Shown in pieces: positions 7,681 to 15,919 of a stretch of 64,000 nt of DNA (its first letter is position 1; the number at the start of each line of letters is the position of its first letter). The notes under the pieces are model-generated. The model was given only the letters and a program-made list of their open reading frames with translations, searched no databases and was not told the origin of the DNA. Source of the DNA: Fodinibius saliphilus (GTDB taxonomy: Bacteria > Bacteroidota > Rhodothermia > Balneolales > Balneolaceae); assembly GCF_005869845.1 (NCBI RefSeq), contig NZ_VAWF01000001.1:186001-250000 (forward strand). Reading direction: 5' to 3'. The position numbers and the translations under genes were made by a program.

Positions 7681-10623
7681 TTACCCCAAGTGAATTATGT
7701 TGCGTTCTTTAAGCACTCGAATTATCTGTCGGTACATTAAGTGATTAATAGTGAAGGACCCATTTTTTTCGATCAACATGCCCCGTGACCTCAACCGATT
7801 TAGCAATAACCTGCTTTCTTCGAGTTTTACATTGAGTACCATGGCTAACTCGCTGTCAGATAACGTATCGTGTAGTACAAACGCTGCCAATGCAAATAAT
7901 ACCTGAGGATTTAGATCCTCAATCATCTCTACTGATGTTACCTCAAGCGGCTGTATATAAAAATAATTCTCGTCAAATTCCCGAATCGAACGAATCCAAA
8001 ATATCATTGCAATTGAGGGATTCCCCTCAGCCAATCTTGTCAGTTTTTCAAAATATTCCTCCTTCAAATGCTCTTGGACCTCATGTTCTTGTCCCTTGAT
8101 TTTACGATAGGTACGCGACTGCATTATTTGATCGTCCGGCTCAAAGTGTAGCGAATAACCGCTGGCCTGATGCCTGCTTAAAATGATCTGTTCAATCTGC
8201 TCTTCATTTAGAGAATCACTTTTACTGATATGAGAAAAGTATTCGCTGATCTGTAAAATCTTATCCAAAAACGACCAGGCGTACCTGGAACAACTAACCA
8301 TCCAGAAAATATTTTCTCTGGTTTCTGAAATTAAGTACGCTAACTTCTCGATAGCTTTAAAGCCATTAATATCACGGATAAAGCAATTTTGTATGGATTC
8401 AATAACAACCACTTTCCGGTTATCTGATTCTTTAATCGTTGCCACCAGCTCTTCGATTGTTTGCGGGGATTCAACCTTTAGCACTGCTGCTATCTTACTT
8501 AATAGCTGATCTTCTTCCCAAATAGTTTTTACAAACTCAACGGTTTCAACCTGCTCTTCACCGAGTTCTGAATCAACTACTAAACTCAAAAATGATGATT
8601 TGCCACTTCCCTTTTCACCAACCACGGAAAAATTCGTGGGGAACTGATTTTTCCATTGTTCATACGATCTTCTAAAAGTCATGGTTGATTCTTGTGCAGG
8701 CTTAAAAAATTGCTTGTCCGCAAGTGATTTAAAATCAAAAAGTCGCCGATATATATAAGGCAACTCCTTCATTTTACTATCGGTTTCAGAAAGATATGTA
8801 GCTATATCTGCACGCTTAGATGCCTGAATTGTTGACGTTTTAAATCCTAACGCAACTTTTATATCAGCACCATACTTTTTCGCTTTTTTCCAAATAAAAC
8901 GGCTCCATAGCATCAGCTGATCTTGTATGCTTGCCCAGCGTGAATCCAGAACGGCATGCCAGTCATTGGTTTTTTCTTTTACCGCATATTTGGCGTTTAG
9001 TCGTTGCAGTTGCTTAGAATCTCCCTCGTGAAGCAGAGCTAATAAAGAAGAGAAGAACTTTTCACTTCCCTTATCAATTGCATTATTAATCTGTTCCCAT
9101 TTTTTCCCCGCCTGCTCATTGAGTTCCAGAACCTTCGATAGAATACGCTGTAATGCTTCACGCACCACTTTTGTAGGATCCTCTTTTTCAGCTACCTCTT
9201 CATCGCGAGCTTCAAGTGCCGATTCAAAGTTGACTGAGATTATTTTCTTTATCTCAATAATCTCGCTCAAATTTTGAGATAGAAATTCTTCCTGCTGCTG
9301 ATTGGACGGTTGTAAGGGCTTCATAAATAACTCCCTGAGAGCCCGAACAACCAATTGGCGCCATTCTACTTCTTCCTGATTTACAGTCGGGGGATTTTTA
9401 TCAAGCTGGGTCCCGAAAACGAGTTGTACTTCCTGTGGAGATTGCCCCACCTTTAGTAGTAGATCCTCAAACAGGTGCTCTGTTTTATCTTCCAAAATTT
9501 GTTTATCCAGCAGCTTCTGTATGGGCTGTATTAGTCGCTCTTCCACAAAACCAGCAAGGTTTTCATGCAAAGTTTTCAATTCATCCAGCGTAGCTCTCTG
9601 GCCAATCTTCTCGATAGAAATTTCAAGATCTGTTAAGAATTCCTGTAGCGGTTTTTTTAGTGATTGTTGGAATATATCCTCAAATGATACCTTGAACTCT
9701 TCAATCTCCTTTTCAATTTCAGAACGCAGTTTTAAAAATTGTACCACATCCTTAGTCCGTTCAAAAAAGAGCCGTTGTACAAACTGCCATTGCTCCTTTT
9801 GGCTCTTAAAACGGTTACGTATATATTCCTCTTTAACTTGAAGCCTGTTATCATCAAAAAATTTACTACGCCATTCCAGTGTTCCCACCTTCTCAACATC
9901 TCGAACTATTTGAGTATGCTTGCTGCTGATTACTTGCTTTACCTTTTTCAGCAGGTCCTTTTTTTCCTCTTCCAGTCTGTTCTTTTGATCTGATACAAAA
10001 GTAGGGATATCAAACTCTTTCTGCACTTCTCGCTCTTGAACCAACAGTTCCTCAATATCCCTAATCAGATTTAGCTGTATGCGCTGAAGTGTATGTCCCC
10101 ATTCCAATACTGATTCATTATCCAACAAAGGATAGCTCACCACTTTATTTAAAGGGATCTCTTGCTCCCATTTGGGATATGCTTTTTTGTTACCTCCGAA
10201 AATATTTTTTTGTGATTGAACGGCCCTAAAACCAAGCTTAGCAACACTTCGGAAAGTGCTTTTGCTTCTTTTTCCTATTGCTACCCAAACAGAATCTTGC
10301 TGTTGGACTATGAACCGTTCTTCATTTTGTTTCCAAACTTCTTTATTGGGAAACGTTTTACTAATTTTATTAACAGCTGATAGATATGTCCCTAATAGAT
10401 TCTCACTTTCTTTATCTGTTATCGTACCTTCAATATTATTTAAAATCTGCGGGAGTCCCTGTGTTATAATATTTTCGGGCTCATATTTTTTTTCAATTGC
10501 CAAAAAGTATCTCAGAAGTTGCTCAAAGCTATTAAAGCGTGCTTCGATATGCTGGATTAGATCATCCTGCAGGTTACCCTCAATTTTTTTCTGTAGCTTA
10601 TCTTTAAATTCTTGACGATCCAA
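7681..10623 (-). CDS. Large coiled-coil protein with C-terminal P-loop ATPase and winged-helix-like end
   Basis: 980 residues; no named family recognised. Residues about 1-640 are mostly charged alpha-helix with long coiled-coil stretches (about 185-390 and 470-560) and no membrane helix or signal peptide. A P-loop domain follows: Walker A GEKGSGKSS at 669-677, then a Walker B-like strand VVVIES at 738-743 in which Glu replaces the usual Asp pair. A STAND/AAA-like helical part comes next, and the last 90 residues resemble a winged helix (DTLSDSELAMVLNVKLEESR). The start is TTG; upstream in frame there is only an ATT and then a stop, no ATG. It is the first gene of a two-gene unit with the MscS channel. 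A regulatory or sensing NTPase acting on the channel is a reasonable guess, not a demonstrated role. Confidence 0.7.
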   Translation of the reverse strand: MDRQEFKDKLQKKIEGNLQDDLIQHIEARFNSFEQLLRYFLAIEKKYEPENIITQGLPQILNNIEGTITDKESENLLGTYLSAVNKISKTFPNKEVWKQNEERFIVQQQDSVWVAIGKRSKSTFRSVAKLGFRAVQSQKNIFGGNKKAYPKWEQEIPLNKVVSYPLLDNESVLEWGHTLQRIQLNLIRDIEELLVQEREVQKEFDIPTFVSDQKNRLEEEKKDLLKKVKQVISSKHTQIVRDVEKVGTLEWRSKFFDDNRLQVKEEYIRNRFKSQKEQWQFVQRLFFERTKDVVQFLKLRSEIEKEIEEFKVSFEDIFQQSLKKPLQEFLTDLEISIEKIGQRATLDELKTLHENLAGFVEERLIQPIQKLLDKQILEDKTEHLFEDLLLKVGQSPQEVQLVFGTQLDKNPPTVNQEEVEWRQLVVRALRELFMKPLQPSNQQQEEFLSQNLSEIIEIKKIISVNFESALEARDEEVAEKEDPTKVVREALQRILSKVLELNEQAGKKWEQINNAIDKGSEKFFSSLLALLHEGDSKQLQRLNAKYAVKEKTNDWHAVLDSRWASIQDQLMLWSRFIWKKAKKYGADIKVALGFKTSTIQASKRADIATYLSETDSKMKELPYIYRRLFDFKSLADKQFFKPAQESTMTFRRSYEQWKNQFPTNFSVVGEKGSGKSSFLSLVVDSELGEEQVETVEFVKTIWEEDQLLSKIAAVLKVESPQTIEELVATIKESDNRKVVVIESIQNCFIRDINGFKAIEKLAYLISETRENIFWMVSCSRYAWSFLDKILQISEYFSHISKSDSLNEEQIEQIILSRHQASGYSLHFEPDDQIMQSRTYRKIKGQEHEVQEHLKEEYFEKLTRLAEGNPSIAMIFWIRSIREFDENYFYIQPLEVTSVEMIEDLNPQVLFALAAFVLHDTLSDSELAMVLNVKLEESRLLLNRLRSRGMLIEKNGSFTINHLMYRQIIRVLKERNIIHLG

Positions 10624-10907
10624 TAGAATTACTTTCGTTAATTTTATTTTCTATAATTTGATCAAAATATGATGAAATACAAATTTTACGTACCGTTACT
10701 TACTGCGGATCATGGTAGTAATCCCTTTTTTTCTTGAATAAAGATTAGGCAATTCCGATCAATGTACTCTTCAGTACAATAATGAAACCTGGGCATGATT
10801 GATCCCATTTAACATATTTGCATTTTCCTTTAAAATGCGGTCGTTTTTGATCATTGTTGGTAATCTGTTTCTTTTTAGTAGCAGTTTTTCTCATCCCAAC
10901 ACAATTT
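10624..10907. other. Upstream region of the ATPase-MscS unit
   Basis: 284 bases between the ATPase start and the copS relic. They must hold the leftward promoter of the two-gene unit. I see no clear operator and no copy of the CopR-type motif, so the pair is probably not under copper control. Confidence 0.4.
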
Positions 10908-11085
10908 GCAGCAGTAGTTCAAGAGTAACAGGGTAGTGGCTTGGCTTTCTCTTTGTAAAGAAATTGTAGAGCTATATGGAGGAAAAATTAGAGCCTATAG
11001 CAAGGGCATAGGGAAGGAAAGAACATTTGTTAGTTGAACTGCCGCTATTGGAGGCAGCCTGAAAAGACATTCCACGTTTTGGGAA
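10908..11085 (+). pseudogene. Decayed copy of the copS 3' end
   Basis: Aligns over its whole length with 5925-6093: GCAGCAG, CAAGAG, GGGTAGTGG, TTGTAGAGCTATATGGAGGA, GCCTATAGCAAGGGCATAG and TGCCGCT are shared in order. It has a 3-base insertion, an in-frame TAA, a 2-base deletion near 10940 and an extra T near 11030, so it cannot encode the kinase C-terminus. Similarity runs a little beyond the stop codon into flank. It marks either an old duplication of the copS end or the far border of an inserted segment carrying the MscS and ATPase genes. Confidence 0.85.
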
Positions 11086-11107
11086 AGAACAATGTTTTGT
11101 TGCCTTT

Positions 11108-11743
11108 TTAGTTAGCTGGCTTCACTGCTTCAATTCTTTTAAAAATACCCCCAGCTGTTAACTCTATAACTTGGTTAATATGCCATCCGGCTTTTTTTAC
11201 GTTATCAACGGTGTTACGAGCAACATGGACCCCAACTAAATAGTGAATAAAAGGATCAAGAAAATCCATCAATGGACCCAGTAGCTGGTTGTCAGATCGC
11301 GTATGTTCGATCAGGTGAAGTTTTCCGCCAGCTTTTGTTACCCGTAGTGCTTCTTTTAATCCCTGCACGGGGTTGGGTACCGAGCAGAAGACAAAAGTAG
11401 CAACGATGTCGTCAAAGTAGTTATCCGGAAGGGTCAATTGTTGGGCATCCATTTGCTGAAGAGATGCTTGGCTTTTCATATTAGCAGGTAAGAGATCTTT
11501 TGCTCTTTTAAGCATGCCCGGAGACAGATCAATAGCGGTAATTTCTTTCTCCGGCGGATAGTAGGCGATGTTTTTCCCGGTACCCACTCCAATTTCTAAA
11601 ATATTGGAACCATCAATGTCATTCCAAAGTTGGGGTCGCCATTTCTTATACCAAAGTTGTTCTATCGGCCACTCCATAAAATCATACAGCGGAGCAATAA
11701 CATTATACCGGCTTTGGGTGTGATTACTAGTTCCGGTCTTCAT
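11108..11743 (-). CDS. Class I SAM-dependent methyltransferase, UbiE/COQ5-like
   Basis: 211 residues, a single Rossmann-type methyltransferase domain. Motif I is ILEIGVGTGKN, the acidic residue after strand 2 is in ITAIDLSPGML, motif II is near DDIVATFVFCSV, and motif III is KAGGKLHLIEH. The length and the GxGTGKN form match small UbiE-related or phospholipid N-methyltransferases; the substrate cannot be read from sequence. It starts 10 bases after the end of the cytochrome c lipoprotein gene, so the two form one leftward unit. Methyltransferases of this kind often travel with metal-resistance genes in this group, but a direct role in copper handling is unproven. Confidence 0.8.
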   Translation of the reverse strand: MKTGTSNHTQSRYNVIAPLYDFMEWPIEQLWYKKWRPQLWNDIDGSNILEIGVGTGKNIAYYPPEKEITAIDLSPGMLKRAKDLLPANMKSQASLQQMDAQQLTLPDNYFDDIVATFVFCSVPNPVQGLKEALRVTKAGGKLHLIEHTRSDNQLLGPLMDFLDPFIHYLVGVHVARNTVDNVKKAGWHINQVIELTAGGIFKRIEAVKPAN

Positions 11744-11753
11744 AATTTAAAAG

Positions 11754-12674
11754 CTACTTTGTCATTAATTCATCTGGACTCCAAGGATGACTGCGGTTTG
11801 AATATTTTTTGTCAATAGTTAGAACATCTTGCTGTGTAATTTTTGAAAGATTATCGTCACTTTTTTTACGTAAAAAATTGAGGATAGCGGCAATTTCGGC
11901 CCCGCTAAGCCGTGCTTTAAAAGAGGGCATAACTCCGTCGTAGTGTTTGCCTTGTACTTCAACCTCTCCCCGTACTCCATGTAATACGATACGAATAGGG
12001 ATTGATTTTTCTGCTGTTATCCACTTGGAATTGATTACCGGAGGGTAAACCTTTTCGATGCCCTGACCGTTTTCTCCATGGCAAGAAGCACAATCGCGCA
12101 CATAAAAGCGGTTACCGTTAAGCTTGGATGGTTTGCTCTGGGCACTGAATGGTATATCGGTAGGTTGGTTTAGTCCCGGTACCATATCTTGCATGCGTTT
12201 GAAATGATCTGCCATTTTTTTATTCATCAGTGCCAACTCTTCCTGTCCATATTGTTGATGCAATTTCTGCATTTGGCTGTACATATCCCTCATCTGCTGA
12301 TACCATTCTCCAGCCCTGTGATTTTCCATATGCATGCGCATATGGCCCATCTGCATTTTTTGATCGTGTATTTTTCTTTGCTGGTGGGTAGCCATCATAC
12401 GTTGGTGGTTGGTCCCCATCCGGCGATGCATTTTCTGAGTCTGAAGTGATAAGTGACGGATATTAGGAGGCAGGGTATCGTTGTGGGCAGCATATTTATC
12501 CATCAACTGTTGGTGTTGGGCAGATATGGTTTCAAAGATATCAGTTAATTGTTTCTGCTCATCCTTGCTCATCTGGTTTGTTGTGTCCGAACCACAGGAT
12601 GAAAGTAATAAAACCATTATCATGAAAAAGGGCAGTGTGTATAATGTTGAACGCTTAGTTATAGGTAAATTCAT
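11754..12674 (-). CDS. Cytochrome c lipoprotein with Met/His-rich N-terminal domain
   Basis: Start taken at ATG 12672-12674 (MNLPITKRSTLY); a TTG seven codons upstream is less likely. A lipoprotein signal ends in VLLLSSCGS, so the mature protein is probably membrane-anchored on the periplasmic side. The first part (about 25-165) is helical and very rich in Met, His and Gln (HDQKMQMGHMRMHME). The second half is a class I cytochrome c domain with haem motif CASCHGENGQG and a downstream axial Met candidate (GVMPSFKARLSGAEI). The combination suggests a periplasmic electron carrier fused to a copper-binding module, for example for Cu(I)/Cu(II) redox buffering (inference). Its partner gene is the methyltransferase downstream. 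Confidence 0.85.
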   Translation of the reverse strand: MNLPITKRSTLYTLPFFMIMVLLLSSCGSDTTNQMSKDEQKQLTDIFETISAQHQQLMDKYAAHNDTLPPNIRHLSLQTQKMHRRMGTNHQRMMATHQQRKIHDQKMQMGHMRMHMENHRAGEWYQQMRDMYSQMQKLHQQYGQEELALMNKKMADHFKRMQDMVPGLNQPTDIPFSAQSKPSKLNGNRFYVRDCASCHGENGQGIEKVYPPVINSKWITAEKSIPIRIVLHGVRGEVEVQGKHYDGVMPSFKARLSGAEIAAILNFLRKKSDDNLSKITQQDVLTIDKKYSNRSHPWSPDELMTK

Positions 12675-12829
12675 AAAAAATATATATGTGTACAATTACT
12701 GCTTTATATTCTTTTTATTTTCTATGTCACCGTTTGGCAAACTCTTTTGGCATTTCACACTACAACGTTATCTGCCTAATGTCTAACTACGTTATTAAGA
12801 TTGAGGAATCATTCAAAAATAATTGAATT

Positions 12830-13285
12830 TTATTGGCGATTTTTTTTGCCATTCATCATCCCTTTTTGATGCATCATATTTTCTTTCATCATCATCTGTA
12901 TGCACATTTTATGCATGGGCATCATTTCACGCATTTTTTTGTTGCCCATCATATTCTCCATATTGTTGCCTTGCATCATTGATTGCATCATCTGCATGTG
13001 GGTTTCCATGCGTTTTTTCATTTCGGGATTATCCATCATCATCTTTTTCATATTAGCCATACCCATAGTACTGTCCATATTCATCGAACGCATCATATGC
13101 CGCATCATCTGTTGACGCATTTGAGGATGCTGGGCCATATGGGTCATTATCATTGTGCGCATGGTGGAGTCCTCCATCATTTGCATCATCTGCTGTTTCT
13201 TCATCGGCATTTTATCTTGTTGCTGGGCAGTAGTGGTTGCTACCACAAATAGAATAGCGATACATGTGAGGATAAATTGTTTCAT
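12830..13285 (-). CDS. Secreted methionine-rich protein, candidate periplasmic copper binder
   Basis: 151 residues with a clear signal peptide (MKQFILTCIAILFVVATTTA). About 46 of the 151 residues are Met, mostly as MM or MxxM pairs among His, Gln, Asn and Lys, with one Cys near the end. No globular domain is visible. Met-rich clusters of this type bind Cu(I) in CopC, CusF and PcoE-like proteins, which makes copper sequestration the obvious proposal. A copy of the candidate CopR motif lies 70 bases upstream, supporting copper induction. It is not homologous to a named family as far as I can tell, and low complexity would make database matches unreliable. Confidence 0.8.
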   Translation of the reverse strand: MKQFILTCIAILFVVATTTAQQQDKMPMKKQQMMQMMEDSTMRTMIMTHMAQHPQMRQQMMRHMMRSMNMDSTMGMANMKKMMMDNPEMKKRMETHMQMMQSMMQGNNMENMMGNKKMREMMPMHKMCIQMMMKENMMHQKGMMNGKKNRQ

Positions 13286-13769
13286 GATAAATACCTATTT
13301 GGTTTTATTTATGAAAAGTGTATTTGTCGCTTCCTCTGTAATGTACAAAGAGCGCCTTAAAGTAAGCTTAAATATTCATAAGCATTTGTGGGTGATTACA
13401 TTATCGGTGATGAGGGGGGTTAGAGATAGCCTTACGAATTTTAGAAGCTTATCACTGACTGGAGAAAAGTAATATTATTAGCTGCTATATACTGCTTCAG
13501 TGTTTTAGAAATGCCGAGAGATAAACGGTCTTTTAGCATTTATAATGGGTTTAAATGCTTTTTGGGTTTTTGACAATGGAGAACTTTTCCCATTCCGCAT
13601 AACTTATGTATATATATCAACTGGGCATCGGGTAGCTGTTCCCCAACGTTGGAAAGGGTACGAAGAGTCAGATGAAATTCGGATTGAAAATACCCAAGAG
13701 CTTCTTTGATAGAAGAAAAAAGTTGAATATAGTATGCGGCTCTTCCTTTGAAAGAGTAGATAGAAAAAT
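13286..13769. other. Intergenic stretch with the third CopR-type site and a doubtful small ORF
   Basis: Upstream region of the Met-rich gene. Apart from the operator at 13355-13372, a minus-strand frame of 77 codons (13540-13773, MNFSIYSFKGRAAYYIQ...) has protein-like composition. Its ATG, however, lies inside the terminator hairpin of the preceding gene and it has no ribosome site. I regard it as possible but unsupported. Confidence 0.35.
13355..13372 (+). promoter_or_regulatory. Candidate CopR operator, copy 3
   Basis: CCTTAAAGTAAGCTTAAA, followed by TAT as in copy 1. It lies 70 bases before the start of the leftward Met-rich gene, in the same orientation relative to that gene as copy 1 has to copA. 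This links the Met-rich gene to the copper regulon. Confidence 0.6.
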
Positions 13770-13804
13770 TCATGGAGGCCTGAATTTAGTTCAGGCCTCA
13801 TGAA
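13770..13804 (-). terminator. Rho-independent terminator of the secreted-protein gene
   Basis: On the minus strand ATTCATG-AGGCCTGAA-CTAAA-TTCAGGCCT-(C)CATGAAT is followed by TTTT. It is a long, nearly perfect hairpin about 30 bases after the stop of the gene at 13831. Confidence 0.8.
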
Positions 13805-13830
13805 TTATTTTATTAATAGTTATGCATCGT

Positions 13831-14580
13831 TTATTCCATTTGGGTACCCAGCTCCGGGCGGTGCATTCGTAAAGTCTCATCAATGGATTCTATTGACATG
13901 ATACTGTCATCAAACCATACATCCCAACTTTGTTTTCCATGTTGATCCTCATATCTAGAACGGAAGTTTCCTTGTTCATCAAAGTCAGCTAATCCATTTT
14001 TAAGACCTCCCACAATGGCGATTTGGTCGGGATTATCAAACCATCTCGTATATACATTGTAGTTATTTGTGTAGTCTTCACTTTCTTTGTTGGTTTCGTG
14101 CCAATCTTCCAACGTTCTCCAGAAACGGGCAAATTCTCCAGGTTTAATAGATAGAACTGTAACGATAGATTTTTCTATCTCCCCTTCAATAGGATTCAGC
14201 TCAAACTTGGGTATTCTTCGCCAATATTGAGGCTCTGATATCTTCTCACAAAGTGGTAGTACCTCCTCTAACCAATGTTTGTCGTGGTCCTGGCTGGTTT
14301 CTCTGGCTTCCCACTCCGTCCAAGTATGTGGCCCCATAACTACTCCATAATAACCAGCGAATTTTCCCGTCATGTGGTAAGAAACAAAAACGGGATAGTC
14401 GCTGTGGTATTTATTATTATGCTCTTTTAAAGCATCTTCAAATACCTGTATTTTATCAATTTGAGGCTTTAAAAAATCTACAATGTAGATCTCATTTTTT
14501 TGTTTTTCCTCTTCTTGTCCTAAAGCAGTTGATGTAAGTAGTATTACAAAAACCCCTAACAATATACCTAACCTTTTCAT
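13831..14580 (-). CDS. Secreted protein of unknown function, probably two ferredoxin-like (dimeric alpha/beta barrel) repeats
   Basis: 249 residues from ATG 14578-14580. This start is chosen over the ATG four codons upstream because GGAGGG lies five bases before it (14585-14590), one of the few strong ribosome sites in the window. Signal peptide MKRLGILLGVFVILLTSTALG, then a soluble acidic protein rich in Trp and Tyr. Two halves look alike in layout: each opens with a strand (EIYIVDFLKP; SIVTVLSIKP), then a helix ending in a W-rich turn, then a strand with YxV or IxIVGG. This suggests a duplicated stress-barrel or NIPSNAP-like fold. There is no catalytic motif. It stands alone with its own terminator. 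Confidence 0.7.
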   Translation of the reverse strand: MKRLGILLGVFVILLTSTALGQEEEKQKNEIYIVDFLKPQIDKIQVFEDALKEHNNKYHSDYPVFVSYHMTGKFAGYYGVVMGPHTWTEWEARETSQDHDKHWLEEVLPLCEKISEPQYWRRIPKFELNPIEGEIEKSIVTVLSIKPGEFARFWRTLEDWHETNKESEDYTNNYNVYTRWFDNPDQIAIVGGLKNGLADFDEQGNFRSRYEDQHGKQSWDVWFDDSIMSIESIDETLRMHRPELGTQME

Positions 14581-14876
14581 AGCTCCCTCCATTATTTATT
14601 GATAAGTAAATATAAAACAACATGTTAGGAGTTTACTAATAATTCTTAATATTAAAAAGAGATCCCATGTTTATTTTGTAATAAAAAATTGGCTTTGGGG
14701 GCTCTAGCTGTCATAAAGATGGCAGTTTTCTAGTTAGAGGACATCTTCGCAAAAACTCTCTGAGCCCTTCATCCGAAAACTGGATGGAATCATGATAAAA
14801 TACGTTTAAATATTAATTACAGTATAAATAGTGTTTAATTAATATTTATTATCATGCATATTACTAGAGTAGGATG

Positions 14877-15233
14877 TTAGAACGTCACTATTTGATATCC
14901 ATCAGCAATGAAATTTCGCAAACTTGGGTGCTGATCATATTCATCGAGGAGATCAATATCTGTTTTTTTAATCTCTTTGAAGACTTCAAAAGCTTTTGCA
15001 CAAAAACGACAGGCTCCATGTATGTTAGCTTTTACAGCTTTGTATAATGGATGAGCATCGTGGTTTTCATCTTCAAGCTCGGGGATCCATTCGGTTCCAG
15101 CTCCGTCAAATATAAGTTTCACTTCTTCATTATGGTCTTGAAGCTCCTTAGTTAGTTCCAGGGCATTGACGACGCGACCAAGTGATTCATGAGAATCTGT
15201 TCCTGCCAGTACTACTACAGCTACTTTTATCAT
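14877..15233 (-). CDS. DsrE/DsrF-like family protein
   Basis: 118 residues. It has the DsrE-like alpha/beta layout: opening strand MIKVAVVVLAG, the middle block EEVKLIFDGAGTEWIPEL, then GACRFCAKAFEVFK and the closing strand GYQIVTF. A CRFC pair near residue 76 is the only cysteine motif. DsrE-fold proteins take part in sulfur relay, but many small members are of unknown role. It lies 159 bases downstream of the CopD-like gene, so it may be independently transcribed. The 284 bases after it (14593-14876) hold nothing I can name. Confidence 0.8.
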   Translation of the reverse strand: MIKVAVVVLAGTDSHESLGRVVNALELTKELQDHNEEVKLIFDGAGTEWIPELEDENHDAHPLYKAVKANIHGACRFCAKAFEVFKEIKKTDIDLLDEYDQHPSLRNFIADGYQIVTF

Positions 15234-15392
15234 ATTATTATGCTTTTTTCCTATTTTACTTCATACTCTTGACAACAAAGCAATCGTTTTTCTTACGATA
15301 TTATACTGTGCTGAGCTAATTAGTACCTAATAAAGGCAGAGCATCATACCGGGATGAGTAGGCGCAAGATAGATTGAGCAGAAGCTACTATA

Positions 15393-15884
15393 TTATCCCC
15401 GCAGCAGTCGCATGGCGTAATACAAAATTGTCAGACCAAGAACTAAGTTTAGGCGTCCCAACCAGCTTGATAGTTTACGCATCTTTTGTGTTTTATTGTT
15501 TTTGGGATCACTGTCCATAAGTTCTACCGCCTTGGGACCGGCATAGAAATCGTGGATTCCACTGACAATAAGTATGAGTGCAAAAATGTGTAGCTTGATA
15601 AACAGGTATCCTCCAAAAACATTCGTCCAAAAAGAAGGATCCAAGAGCTGACTTACTGTATGCCCACGGGTTAGTAAATTGGTGATGCCCGTGATGATTA
15701 GTACTAAAAATAAAGCCCATGAGATGCGGCTGAATTTTTTACCAACTACCGCAAAGAAGGCTCCTTTTTTATTCTTTAATAATGGTTTTCTGCTAACAGG
15801 AACCAATACACCAGCCGTAAATAGCATGCCGCCAATCCAAAAAATTGCTGAAATAATATGGATGTAAACCGATAAGTAGTACAT
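15393..15884 (-). CDS. CopD-like membrane protein
   Basis: 163 residues with four membrane helices: about 1-22, 50-70, 88-112 and 143-160. The first helix carries HIISAIFWIGGMLF, resembling the CopD/PF05425 and related DUF families, with a further conserved-looking His in KLHIFALILIVSGIHDFYAG. The histidines could ligate haem or copper. It is half the size of full PcoD/CopD. It follows osmC after 35 bases and is the last gene of the ferredoxin-DUF59-NnrS-like-osmC operon. The context is either copper uptake or a b-type haem protein; the sequence does not decide. Confidence 0.7.
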   Translation of the reverse strand: MYYLSVYIHIISAIFWIGGMLFTAGVLVPVSRKPLLKNKKGAFFAVVGKKFSRISWALFLVLIITGITNLLTRGHTVSQLLDPSFWTNVFGGYLFIKLHIFALILIVSGIHDFYAGPKAVELMDSDPKNNKTQKMRKLSSWLGRLNLVLGLTILYYAMRLLRG

Positions 15885-15919
15885 GATATCGTAGTTAGGC
15901 TAGCAGTTCAGGAGTTTAA

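Noticed and set aside
12900-13252. His- and Ile-rich ORFs on the plus strand opposite the Met-rich gene
   Set aside because: Shadows of the Met codons (ATG read as CAT); composition is explained by the minus-strand gene with its signal peptide.
13540-13801. Two overlapping minus-strand ORFs of 77 and 65 codons
   Set aside because: Both begin inside or next to the terminator hairpin at 13770-13804, lack a ribosome site and match no family I know.
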